This document shows positions 56,352 through 64,000 of a stretch of 64,000 bases of DNA, in pieces. The stretch spans positions 1 to 64,000 of the forward strand of contig CABXIU010000007.1 in assembly GCA_902512305.1 (NCBI GenBank). Reading direction: 5' to 3'. The notes under the pieces were generated by a model. It did no database searches and was not told the origin of the DNA. It saw only the letters and a list, made by a program, of their open reading frames with translations. The position numbers and the translations under genes are program-made. The first letter of the stretch is position 1, and each line of letters starts with the position of its first letter. Origin of the DNA: an uncultured Gammaproteobacteria bacterium. GTDB taxonomy: Bacteria > Pseudomonadota > Gammaproteobacteria > PS1 > Pseudothioglobaceae.

Positions 56352-58054
56352 TAATCGAACTGATCAAGAATAAAACTCACTGCTTCCTTATAATCAACTT
56401 CAATTTTGTCAGAGGATTTTCTTGATTTATATTCAATTTTTCCATTATCTGCATGTGTATCACTTAATACGAAGCGGTGAGGGATTCCAAGTAGCTCAGA
56501 ATCTGCAAACATGATCCCCGGTCTCTCTTTTCGATCATCCAACAATACATCAATATTCTTTTCCTGGCAGTCTTGATAAAGCTGATTAGCTAACTCTTGA
56601 ACTCGAGATGATTTATTGTAATTGATTGGAACTATGACAAGCTCAAAAGGGGCAATTGCCTCAGGAAAAATAATTCCCCTATCATCATGGCTCTGTTCAA
56701 TACTTGCCGCTATAATTCTAGTCACGCCTATACCGTAACAACCCATATTCATATTAACAGCTCTTCCATCTTCACCAATCACATTGGCATTCATAGAATC
56801 TGAATATTTTGTTCCAAGTTGAAAAATATGACCCACCTCAATGCCTCTTTTGATTTCGATCTTACCCTTACCGTCAGGTGAAGGATCGCCGGAAACAACA
56901 TTGCGCAAATCACTAGCAATAATATCTTTAGTATCTCGCCCCCAATTAACACCAATATAGTGCTTATCATCTTCATTAGCGCCACAAACAAAATCTGACA
57001 TACATGCAGCTGAATAATCGACAATAATTGGAATATTAAGATTTACAACACCAATTGATCCAAAAGAGCAGCCTAATTTTTTCAGAACTTTTTCCTCATC
57101 AGTCATTTGTAAAGGCTGTTTAATTCCTTGTATTTTTGAAGCCTTAACCTCATTAAGCTCATGATCACCTCTCAAAACTAGTGCAATAAGGCTATCATCT
57201 TCACTCTCAACAATAAGCGTTTTGATTGAACTTGTCGGCTTAACATTTAGCAAGTTACAAACATCTGCAATCGTCTTGACGCCAGGCGTTTCAATAAGCT
57301 CCAAGTTTTTACTAGGCGCATTAGGTTCACCTTGAGGTAGCGTTTCTGTTCGCTCAATATTTGCCGAAAAATCTGAGCTATCAGAAAAGCAGATTGCATC
57401 TTCACCAGAATCAGCTAAAACATGAAACTCATGTGAGCTTTCACCGCCAATAGCGCCTGAGTCAGCTAATACAGCCCTATAGTTAAAACCAATTCTATCA
57501 AAGATATTACAATAGGTTTGATACATAACCTTATAAGTCTCATCGAGTGATTTTTCATCAATATGAAATGAATAAGCATCCTTCATAATAAATTCTCTAG
57601 AACGCATTACTCCAAAACGAGGTCGAATCTCATCTCTAAATTTTGTTTGAATTTGATAAAAGTTTATTGGCAGCTGCTTATAGCTTCTTAGATACTGCTT
57701 AGCAATATTTGTAATGACTTCTTCATGCGTAGGGCCAAAACAAAAGTCTCTATCATGCCTATCCTTAAAACGAAGTAGTTCCGGACCATACTCCTCCCAT
57801 CTTTTTGACTCTTGCCAGAGTTCAGCAGGATGAGCAATCGGCATTAAAAGCTCTAGAGCCTTGGATTTATTCATTTCCTCGCGAACTATCTTTTCAACCT
57901 TCTGAATAATCTTCAGCCCTATTGGTAAATAAGAATAAAGTCCTGATGCCAACTTAGAGATCAGTCCAGCTCTAATCATCAATTGGTGCGATATGATCTG
58001 CGCGTCATTTGGCGCCTCTTTAACTGTAGAGATTAAAAAATCACTGCTTTTCAT
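56351..58054 (-). CDS. proS: Prolyl-tRNA synthetase
   Basis: 567 residues. Class II synthetase of the bacterial type: motif 1 region [13 protein letters not shown], motif 2 [26 protein letters not shown], the editing INS domain in the middle (about residues 230-390), motif 3 [17 protein letters not shown], and a C-terminal anticodon-binding domain (LVIVPIN... [28 protein letters not shown]). Charges tRNA-Pro. First gene of a proS-psd pair, divergent from the site-2 protease gene. Confidence 0.97.
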   Translation of the reverse strand: MKSSDFLISTVKEAPNDAQIISHQLMIRAGLISKLASGLYSYLPIGLKIIQKVEKIVREEMNKSKALELLMPIAHPAELWQESKRWEEYGPELLRFKDRHDRDFCFGPTHEEVITNIAKQYLRSYKQLPINFYQIQTKFRDEIRPRFGVMRSREFIMKDAYSFHIDEKSLDETYKVMYQTYCNIFDRIGFNYRAVLADSGAIGGESSHEFHVLADSGEDAICFSDSSDFSANIERTETLPQGEPNAPSKNLELIETPGVKTIADVCNLLNVKPTSSIKTLIVESEDDSLIALVLRGDHELNEVKASKIQGIKQPLQMTDEEKVLKKLGCSFGSIGVVNLNIPIIVDYSAACMSDFVCGANEDDKHYIGVNWGRDTKDIIASDLRNVVSGDPSPDGKGKIEIKRGIEVGHIFQLGTKYSDSMNANVIGEDGRAVNMNMGCYGIGVTRIIAASIEQSHDDRGIIFPEAIAPFELVIVPINYNKSSRVQELANQLYQDCQEKNIDVLLDDRKERPGIMFADSELLGIPHRFVLSDTHADNGKIEYKSRKSSDKIEVDYKEAVSFILDQFD

Positions 58055-58095
58055 ATAAAATGTATTTATACCAAAAAATAATTTGATTTTACCTA

Positions 58096-58731
58096 ATGCC
58101 TGATTTTCAAACTTTATTAATTTATATTATTCCATTGCTTTTCGCAATTACCCTTCATGAGGCTGCTCACGGCTGGGTGGCAAGCAAACTAGGTGATCAC
58201 ACTGCAAGAATGATGGGAAGGGTTACTTTGGACCCTACCAAACACATTGATCCAATTGGAACCATTGCAATTCCTTTGGTTTTATTACTCTCATCATCAG
58301 GGTTTATTTTTGGATGGGCTAAGCCTGTTCCTATTAACTTTAATGCACTTCGTTCAGGAAAAAACGGCATGATTTGGGTTGCTTTAGCTGGACCCGGCGC
58401 CAATATGTTTATGGCAATTTGTTGGCTTTTTATTATGATTGTTGCGATTAAGATGAATATCTTTGTATTAATTGAAATGGGCCGCGTAGGGATACTTGTC
58501 AATTGTGTTTTAGCTGTCTTTAATCTTTTACCCATTCCTCCTCTTGATGGCTCTAGGGTAATTAGCGCCCTCCTGCCAAATCGACTAGCATATCAGTACA
58601 ATCAGTTAGAACAGTATGGCCTTTATATACTTCTAGGTCTAATGTTTCTAGGGGGTTTTAATTATTTAGTAAGGCCCTGGGTTGAGTTTATTTTAGGTTG
58701 GTTTCAGTATGCTCTTGTTCTTCTAGGATGA
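58096..58731 (+). CDS. Site-2 protease family (M50) integral membrane metalloprotease
   Basis: 211 residues, about five to six membrane segments. Zinc motif HEAAHG (HExxH) at about residue 21 and the second site [12 protein letters not shown] with the metal-ligand Asp near residue 153. This is the short YdiL/SpoIVFB-like form without a PDZ domain; substrate unknown. It is divergent from proS, and its 3' end overlaps the convergent selO by 9 bp. Confidence 0.9.
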   Translation: MPDFQTLLIYIIPLLFAITLHEAAHGWVASKLGDHTARMMGRVTLDPTKHIDPIGTIAIPLVLLLSSSGFIFGWAKPVPINFNALRSGKNGMIWVALAGPGANMFMAICWLFIMIVAIKMNIFVLIEMGRVGILVNCVLAVFNLLPIPPLDGSRVISALLPNRLAYQYNQLEQYGLYILLGLMFLGGFNYLVRPWVEFILGWFQYALVLLG

Positions 58732-60105
58732 ACAACTAAGCTCAAGGCTTTTAGCCCACTCAGGTGCTTCACTGTCATAGGACTCATAGCCATCATGATT
58801 ATCAAAAGGCTTCTCAAGCAATCTAAACAGAATATCAATTTCATCAAACTCGTTTAAATCTTCAGCTTTTCTAATCGCAACTTCAGCCAAATAATTACGA
58901 AGAATATATTTTGGATTAACCTGATTCATTAAAGCTACACTTTGATTCAAGCTTTCTTCTTTATTGATGCGCCTTTGATAATCTTTAAACCAAGAGTCAA
59001 ATTCATCTCCCAATGTATTTTGTTGCTGGCTTAAAAGTTGTCTCATTGATTGGTGGTAATCTTTTTTCTTTGTATATAGCAACTCTAAAAAGTTATTAAT
59101 CAAAGAATTATCGTCTTCATCTTGCAATATAAATCCAAACTTACTTCTCATCAAATTAGAGTACTCTTTGACTAATATTTTTTCATAGAAAGATAAAGCT
59201 TCCTTTAATTGGTCTTCTTGAATAATCGATTTTAGAGCATCGGCGAGTCGCTGCAAATTCCACAATGCCACTGATGGCTGCCTTTCAAATGAATATCGAC
59301 CCTGAGTATCAGAATGATTACAAGTAAAGCCTGGATCATAAGCTTCCATAAAGCTAAACGGACCATAGTCAATAGTTAAACCTAAAATTGACATGTTATC
59401 CGTATTCATAACGCCATGAGAAAAGCCCTGAGCTTGCCACCTTGCAATCATTATTGCGGTTGAGTGGATGACATTCTTAAATAGACCTAAATAATCTCTA
59501 TGATTGAGCTCAGGCATATGGTGTTGAAGTACAAAATCAGCTAATTTTTTAACATTTTCATCTTGTCCTTTGGATGCAAAATATTCAAAGTGGCCAAACC
59601 TGATATGACTCTCAGCAACTCGAGTAATAATTGCTGCATTTTCAATATGCTCTCTATAAACTTGAGAATTACTACTCACTATTGAAAGTGCCTTGGTCGT
59701 TGGAATATTAAGTCCCTGCATGGCTATTGAGCATAGATACTCACGTATACTTGATCGAAGAACAGCGCGACCATCTGCACCTCTTGAAAATGGCGATGTC
59801 CCAGCACCCTTTAAAGAGAGCTCATATCCACCTACTTCACCAATCAGGCATGAACGACCATCGCCAAGCTGAGGTACAAAGTAACCAAATTGATGGCCTG
59901 CGTAGACCGAAGAAATCGGACTTTCTTTAGCCAATTGCTTTTCACCTGAGCAAATCCTTAGCAGATCTTTATCGGTTACTTTTAAGTTTAATTCTTGCTT
60001 AAGATTCTCGTTTATATGAATCAGTATAGTGTCTTCAAGCTTCTGAGTTTTAACATGAGCAAAAAAATCACCACCTAAATCCTTAAATTTAAGAGAGCTT
60101 TTCAT
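58723..60105 (-). CDS. selO: Protein adenylyltransferase SelO (YdiU family)
   Basis: 460 residues, slightly shorter than the usual 480-490. Pseudokinase-fold AMPylase: seen are [83 protein letters not shown], and [15 protein letters not shown]. It transfers AMP to Ser, Thr or Tyr in redox-related proteins in studied members. Ends over the last codons of the site-2 protease gene; its start overlaps the gatB end by 17 bp. Confidence 0.92.
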   Translation of the reverse strand: MKSSLKFKDLGGDFFAHVKTQKLEDTILIHINENLKQELNLKVTDKDLLRICSGEKQLAKESPISSVYAGHQFGYFVPQLGDGRSCLIGEVGGYELSLKGAGTSPFSRGADGRAVLRSSIREYLCSIAMQGLNIPTTKALSIVSSNSQVYREHIENAAIITRVAESHIRFGHFEYFASKGQDENVKKLADFVLQHHMPELNHRDYLGLFKNVIHSTAIMIARWQAQGFSHGVMNTDNMSILGLTIDYGPFSFMEAYDPGFTCNHSDTQGRYSFERQPSVALWNLQRLADALKSIIQEDQLKEALSFYEKILVKEYSNLMRSKFGFILQDEDDNSLINNFLELLYTKKKDYHQSMRQLLSQQQNTLGDEFDSWFKDYQRRINKEESLNQSVALMNQVNPKYILRNYLAEVAIRKAEDLNEFDEIDILFRLLEKPFDNHDGYESYDSEAPEWAKSLELSCSS

Positions 60106-61516
60106 TTAATATTTCATTAACCTGTTTTGGGTTAGCTTTACCTTGTGAAGCTTTCATGACCTGACCAACAAAAAAACCTAAGAGCTTCGAATTACCATCT
60201 TTATACTGTTGAACTTGATCAGGGTTATTTGCAATAACATCATCAATGATAGACTCTATAGCACTAGAATCAGTCACCTGTTTTAACCCTTGCTTCTCAA
60301 TAATTTCATCTACAGTTCCATTACCATCCCACATTAATTTAAAAACATCTTTAGCAATTTTTCCAGAGATAGTATTGTCAGTAATTCTTGATAGTAATTT
60401 AGATAACTCATTGGCAGAGATAGGGGAATCACTTATTTCTAGTTGATTTTTGTTAAGAGCTGCAGAGAGCTCTCCCATTACCCAATTGGCTGATAGCTTA
60501 GCATCTACCTCTTGATTAATCATTATTTCAAAGTAATCCGCCACTTCTTTTTGCGATGTTAAAACCTCAGCGTCATATGAGCTTAATTCTAATTTCTCAA
60601 CAAATCTCAATTTTTTCTCAGTTGGCAACTCAGGAAGTTCTTTTTTAATTTCTATAAGCAACTCATCACTAATTGCGACAGGAAGCAAATCAGGATCAGG
60701 AAAATATCTATAATCGTTTGCCTCTTCCTTCGATCTCATTGACCTAGTCTCATTTTTAATTGAGTCGTAGAGTCTAGTTTCTTGAATCACTGAGCCCCCC
60801 TCTTCCAAAATATCAATCTGCCTATCAACTTCCAAATTAATAGCTTTCTCCAAAAATTTAAAGGAGTTAATATTTTTAAGCTCGGCTCTTGTTCCAAGTT
60901 TATCGCCTTTTTTTCGAACAGAGACATTGGCATCACAACGAAAAGAGCCCTCTTGCATATTGCCATCACAAATATCAATATACTGAACTAAGGAATGAAT
61001 TTTTTTAGCATAGGCAACTGCTTCCTGTGCACTACTCATATCTGGCTCAGAAACAATCTCTAGAAGTGGTGTTCCAGCTCGATTAAGGTCTATTGCTGTA
61101 TAGTCATCATACAAGTCATGAATTGACTTACCTGCGTCCTCTTCTAGGTGGGCACGAGTAATACCTACCATTTTATTCTCACCACTATCTAAAGTAATGT
61201 CAATAGCACCATTTCCAACAATGGGGATTTCAAACTGGGAAATTTGATAACCTTTAGGAAGGTCTGGATAAAAATAATTCTTTCGTGCAAAAATAGAGTT
61301 TTTATTAATAGTTGCATTCACTGATAAGCCAAACCGAAGTGCCATTTTGACTGCTTCTTGATTTAGCACTGGAAGAACTCCTGGAAAGCCAAGGTCTACA
61401 GCACATGCTTGAGTATTAGCTTTAGACCCAAATGAAGTTGAAGCGCCTGAAAAAATTTTTGATTTTGTTTTTAATTGTGAGTGAATTTCAAGCCCAATTA
61501 CTGTTTCCCAAGTCAT
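60089..61516 (-). CDS. gatB: Asp-tRNA(Asn)/Glu-tRNA(Gln) amidotransferase subunit B
   Basis: 475 residues from ATG 61516, which has GGAG at good spacing; the track's upstream TTG adds one residue. Subunit of GatCAB that activates Glu- or Asp-tRNA for transamidation. Motifs: [67 protein letters not shown], and the C-terminal YqeY-like helical tail ([27 protein letters not shown]). Follows gatA by 10 bp. Confidence 0.96.
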   Translation of the reverse strand: MTWETVIGLEIHSQLKTKSKIFSGASTSFGSKANTQACAVDLGFPGVLPVLNQEAVKMALRFGLSVNATINKNSIFARKNYFYPDLPKGYQISQFEIPIVGNGAIDITLDSGENKMVGITRAHLEEDAGKSIHDLYDDYTAIDLNRAGTPLLEIVSEPDMSSAQEAVAYAKKIHSLVQYIDICDGNMQEGSFRCDANVSVRKKGDKLGTRAELKNINSFKFLEKAINLEVDRQIDILEEGGSVIQETRLYDSIKNETRSMRSKEEANDYRYFPDPDLLPVAISDELLIEIKKELPELPTEKKLRFVEKLELSSYDAEVLTSQKEVADYFEIMINQEVDAKLSANWVMGELSAALNKNQLEISDSPISANELSKLLSRITDNTISGKIAKDVFKLMWDGNGTVDEIIEKQGLKQVTDSSAIESIIDDVIANNPDQVQQYKDGNSKLLGFFVGQVMKASQGKANPKQVNEILNEKLS

Positions 61517-61526
61517 CAAAAGCTCC

Positions 61527-62969
61527 TTATCGATCTGCTGGCGAATAATTATGCCAGTCAGTCCTCATTTGAAATTGATGAGCTACATTTAAAAGTAATT
61601 CTTCTGACCAGTGATTTCCAATCAACTGAAGTCCAACAGGTAAATTATCTGAAAAGCCCGCCGGAATACTCATACCAGGAAGTCCTGCTAAATTAACGGA
61701 GAGAGTGTAAATATCAGCTAAATACATAGACACTGGGTCTTTAACTGATCCCAAGTCAAAAGCTGCACTAGGTGAAACAGGACTCATAATTACATCAACA
61801 TCCTTAAAAGTTTTTTTAAAATCTTCACTAATCAACTGCCTCACTTTTTGAGCCTTTAAGTAGTAGGCATCATAGTAGCCAGCTGATAATGCATAAGTAC
61901 CAATCATTATTCTTCTTTTTACCTCGTCACCAAAACCCTCAGAACGTGATCTTAAATACAAATCATTTAAATCTCTAGGATCTTCGCACCGATAACCATA
62001 CTTAACCCCATCAAACCTAGAAAGATTAGAAGAGCATTCACATGGCGCAACAATATAATAAGCTGGAATGGCGTGTACGGTGTTAGGCAATGAAACTTCT
62101 TGAACCTTCGCTCCCATTGACTCATACTCTTTAATGGACTGCATGACTACCTTTTCAACACCCTTGTCTAAACCATCAGAAAAATATTCTTTAGGTAGGC
62201 CAATCTTTAACCCATTCACTGAATTTTCTAGACACTGAGTATAGTTAGGAACCGATTTATTTGCACTGGTAGAATCATTAGTATCAAAACCTGCCATCGC
62301 ATTTAAAACAATTGCAGCGTCTTCAGCAGTGCGAGTCAATGGACCAGCCTGATCTAAGCTTGAAGCATACGCAATCATTCCATAACGGGAGATTCTACCG
62401 TAAGTAGGCTTAAGGCCAGTAATACCACAAAGGCTAGCTGGTTGGCGAATACTACCCCCTGTATCTGTCCCCGTAGCAAAAGGTGAAATGCGAGCTGCTA
62501 CTGCGGCAGCAGATCCACCTGAAGAACCTCCAGGAACTTTTGCTTTATCCCAAGGGTTTTGAACAGGGCCAAAATATGAATTTTCATTCGATGACCCCAT
62601 TGCAAATTCATCCATATTTGTCTTTCCAAGCATAACCATATTTTCAGCATTCAGCTTGTTAGTTAAAGTTGCATCATAGGGCGAGATAAATGAATCTAAC
62701 ATTTTTGAACCAGCTGTTGTCTTTACACCCTTAGTACAAAAAATATCTTTGTGCGCATAAGGTATCCCAGTGAGAGAGCTACTTTTGCCATTCGCTATTT
62801 TTTTGTCAGCCTCTTTCGCCTGTGAAAGAGCCTGATTACTTGTCACTGAGATAAAAGCATTGAGCTCTGAATCATTAATTCTATTCAAATAATGCTGAGT
62901 AAGCTCTAGAGAAGAAAAATCCTTATTTCTTAGACCTTTTATTTGCTCAGCAATGGTTAGATTATGCAT
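61527..62969 (-). CDS. gatA: Asp-tRNA(Asn)/Glu-tRNA(Gln) amidotransferase subunit A
   Basis: 480 residues. Amidase-signature enzyme that frees ammonia from glutamine. Catalytic Lys in [13 protein letters not shown], and the Ser-cisSer pair in [16 protein letters not shown] and [19 protein letters not shown]. Full length. It follows gatC by 2 bp and precedes gatB. Presence of gatCAB suggests indirect charging of Gln and/or Asn tRNAs. Confidence 0.97.
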   Translation of the reverse strand: MHNLTIAEQIKGLRNKDFSSLELTQHYLNRINDSELNAFISVTSNQALSQAKEADKKIANGKSSSLTGIPYAHKDIFCTKGVKTTAGSKMLDSFISPYDATLTNKLNAENMVMLGKTNMDEFAMGSSNENSYFGPVQNPWDKAKVPGGSSGGSAAAVAARISPFATGTDTGGSIRQPASLCGITGLKPTYGRISRYGMIAYASSLDQAGPLTRTAEDAAIVLNAMAGFDTNDSTSANKSVPNYTQCLENSVNGLKIGLPKEYFSDGLDKGVEKVVMQSIKEYESMGAKVQEVSLPNTVHAIPAYYIVAPCECSSNLSRFDGVKYGYRCEDPRDLNDLYLRSRSEGFGDEVKRRIMIGTYALSAGYYDAYYLKAQKVRQLISEDFKKTFKDVDVIMSPVSPSAAFDLGSVKDPVSMYLADIYTLSVNLAGLPGMSIPAGFSDNLPVGLQLIGNHWSEELLLNVAHQFQMRTDWHNYSPADR

Positions 62970-62971
62970 GA

Positions 62972-63259
62972 TTACTCAATTACTGTTGGTACAAGAAAAT
63001 GACCCTTTCCAGTCTTTGGAGCAATCGCTTGAAACTCCTCAGATAAATCTTCTTCTGTTACATTATCTTCCCTCAAGCGCTGAGACATTTTTAAAGGATG
63101 CGCCATAGGCTGAGCATCTCCAGTGTCTATTTCTCCGAGCTTATCCATAAGCTTCAGGATATTGTTAAGCTCGGCTGTGCTTTGCTCTATCTCCGAGTCT
63201 TCAATGTTTAACCTTGCTAAATAGGCAATTTCTTTAACTTTTTTATTATCTAGCGACAT
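62972..63259 (-). CDS. gatC: Asp-tRNA(Asn)/Glu-tRNA(Gln) amidotransferase subunit C
   Basis: 95 residues. Small subunit that stabilises GatA-GatB. Recognised by [45 protein letters not shown] and LREDNVTEE. First gene of gatC-gatA-gatB, 12 bp after the aroB stop on the same strand, so aroB may be in the same transcript. Confidence 0.95.
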   Translation of the reverse strand: MSLDNKKVKEIAYLARLNIEDSEIEQSTAELNNILKLMDKLGEIDTGDAQPMAHPLKMSQRLREDNVTEEDLSEEFQAIAPKTGKGHFLVPTVIE

Positions 63260-63271
63260 ATTTAAACTAAT

Positions 63272-64000
63272 TTAGTGACAAAAACTATCAACAACTTTAC
63301 TAAAATTCTCCTTTGAATAGGAGTCTGTCAGGTATGAATCTCCTAATCTTTTGAGAAGAACTAGGCGAATCTCTCCATCAATAGATTTCTTATCTAATGA
63401 CATTGCATTAATCAAAGCCTCACTACCCACATTCTTTTTGATAGAGGTTGGTAAGTTAGCTTTTGATAGTATGCTTTGAACTCGTTGCACATCCTCTTCA
63501 GTTAAATGACCCTCATCCATTGAAAGCTTTAAAGCCATAACCATTCCTATAGAAATAGCTTCACCATGCAAGTAAGTTCCATATCCTAATGTATTTTCGA
63601 TTCCATGGCCAAAGGTATGGCCTAAATTTAAGAGTGCTCTTTTTCCTTTTTCAAATTCATCGAGTGCTACGATTCTAGCTTTATCATTACACGAACGAAA
63701 TACAATATCAATAATAAAATCCTTTTCTCGTCCCATGATTGATTCAATATTAGCCTCTATCATTGATAGAAAGTCAGCATTACCAAGAAGTCCATACTTA
63801 ATGACTTCAGCCATTCCAGCAGAAAATTCACGGTTACTCAACGTATCTAAAGTATCAACATCAATAATGACTGCTTTTGGCTGATAAAAAGCACCTATCA
63901 TATTCTTACCCAAATCATGGTTAACCCCTGTTTTACCTCCAACACTCGAATCAACTTGCGAAAGAAGTGTTGTTGGCACCTGAAGAAAATCAACACCCCT
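63272..64000 (-). CDS. aroB: 3-dehydroquinate synthase, 3' part (cut by the right window edge)
   Basis: The C-terminal ~240 residues are present; the frame stays open to the window end (RGVDFLQ precedes PTTLLSQVDSSVGGKTGVN). Second step of the shikimate pathway. Metal- and substrate-binding residues lie in AEVIKYGLLGN, LLNLGHTFGHGIEN and YLHGEAISIGM. The N-terminal NAD-binding domain lies outside. The track's Met start at 63979 is internal. Confidence 0.95.
   Translation of the reverse strand, partial: RGVDFLQVPTTLLSQVDSSVGGKTGVNHDLGKNMIGAFYQPKAVIIDVDTLDTLSNREFSAGMAEVIKYGLLGNADFLSMIEANIESIMGREKDFIIDIVFRSCNDKARIVALDEFEKGKRALLNLGHTFGHGIENTLGYGTYLHGEAISIGMVMALKLSMDEGHLTEEDVQRVQSILSKANLPTSIKKNVGSEALINAMSLDKKSIDGEIRLVLLKRLGDSYLTDSYSKENFSKVVDSFCH

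Overview
The window looks like part of the chromosome of a low-G+C marine sulfur-oxidising gammaproteobacterium, most likely of the SUP05/Arctic96BD-19 (Candidatus Thioglobus) group. This is inferred from gene content: form I RuBisCO with the CbbQ/CbbO activase, a full molybdenum-cofactor gene set, NtrYX next to Trk, a membrane pyrophosphatase and AT-rich coding sequence. No rRNA, tRNA, CRISPR array, transposase or integrase was found.

Layout. (1) 1-8990: a probable genomic island. A peptide ABC transporter operon with an S15/CocE-type hydrolase and an XRE-like regulator is enclosed by two direct copies of a 96-98 bp repeat. Its core genes are visibly richer in G+C (30/60 at 661-720, against 19/60 at 20701-20760 in the backbone). 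It carries a 111-bp tandem duplication over the start of one permease gene. (2) 8975-12648: TSUP exporter plus PhyH-family dioxygenase, a YczE-like membrane protein, and kynureninase. (3) 12742-18064: molybdenum-cofactor genes moaE, mobA, moeA-moaC-moaA-moaD-mogA, then a DUF1624 membrane protein. (4) 18061-26294: CO2 fixation genes. cbbL-cbbS are followed by a terminator-like hairpin, then cbbQ-cbbO, two unrecognised small genes and malonyl-CoA decarboxylase, with cbbR divergent. (5) 26298-33319: argJ, then an iron locus (fbpC, DUF4856 protein, fatty acid hydroxylase/desaturase, fbpA, fbpB) with three Fur-box-like palindromes. (6) 33369-36669: M24 peptidase, diaminopropionate ammonia-lyase and EamA transporter. 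(7) 36823-44389: H+-pyrophosphatase of the K+-dependent sequence class, convergent with trkH-trkA-ntrX-ntrY; the NtrX-like protein lacks the AAA+ domain. (8) 44455-64000: housekeeping genes (rnd, rsmD, coaD, dnaK, dnaJ, eno, a CorC-type protein, psd, proS, a site-2 protease, selO, gatB-gatA-gatC, aroB cut by the right edge), with a TPR-sulfotransferase and an SbmA/BacA-like transporter between them.

How the parts fit. The cell appears able to fix CO2 through the Calvin cycle under CbbR control and to make molybdopterin for sulfur or nitrogen oxidoreductases that lie outside the window. It takes up ferric iron under Fur control and uses peptides and amino acids (island transporter, kynureninase, DpaL), which points to mixotrophy. 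The least explained items are the two small genes locked into the cbbQO transcription unit, the repeat-bounded peptide island, and the mixed iron/desaturase/DUF4856 operon. All functions are assigned from recognised sequence motifs and family knowledge; no database search was run.
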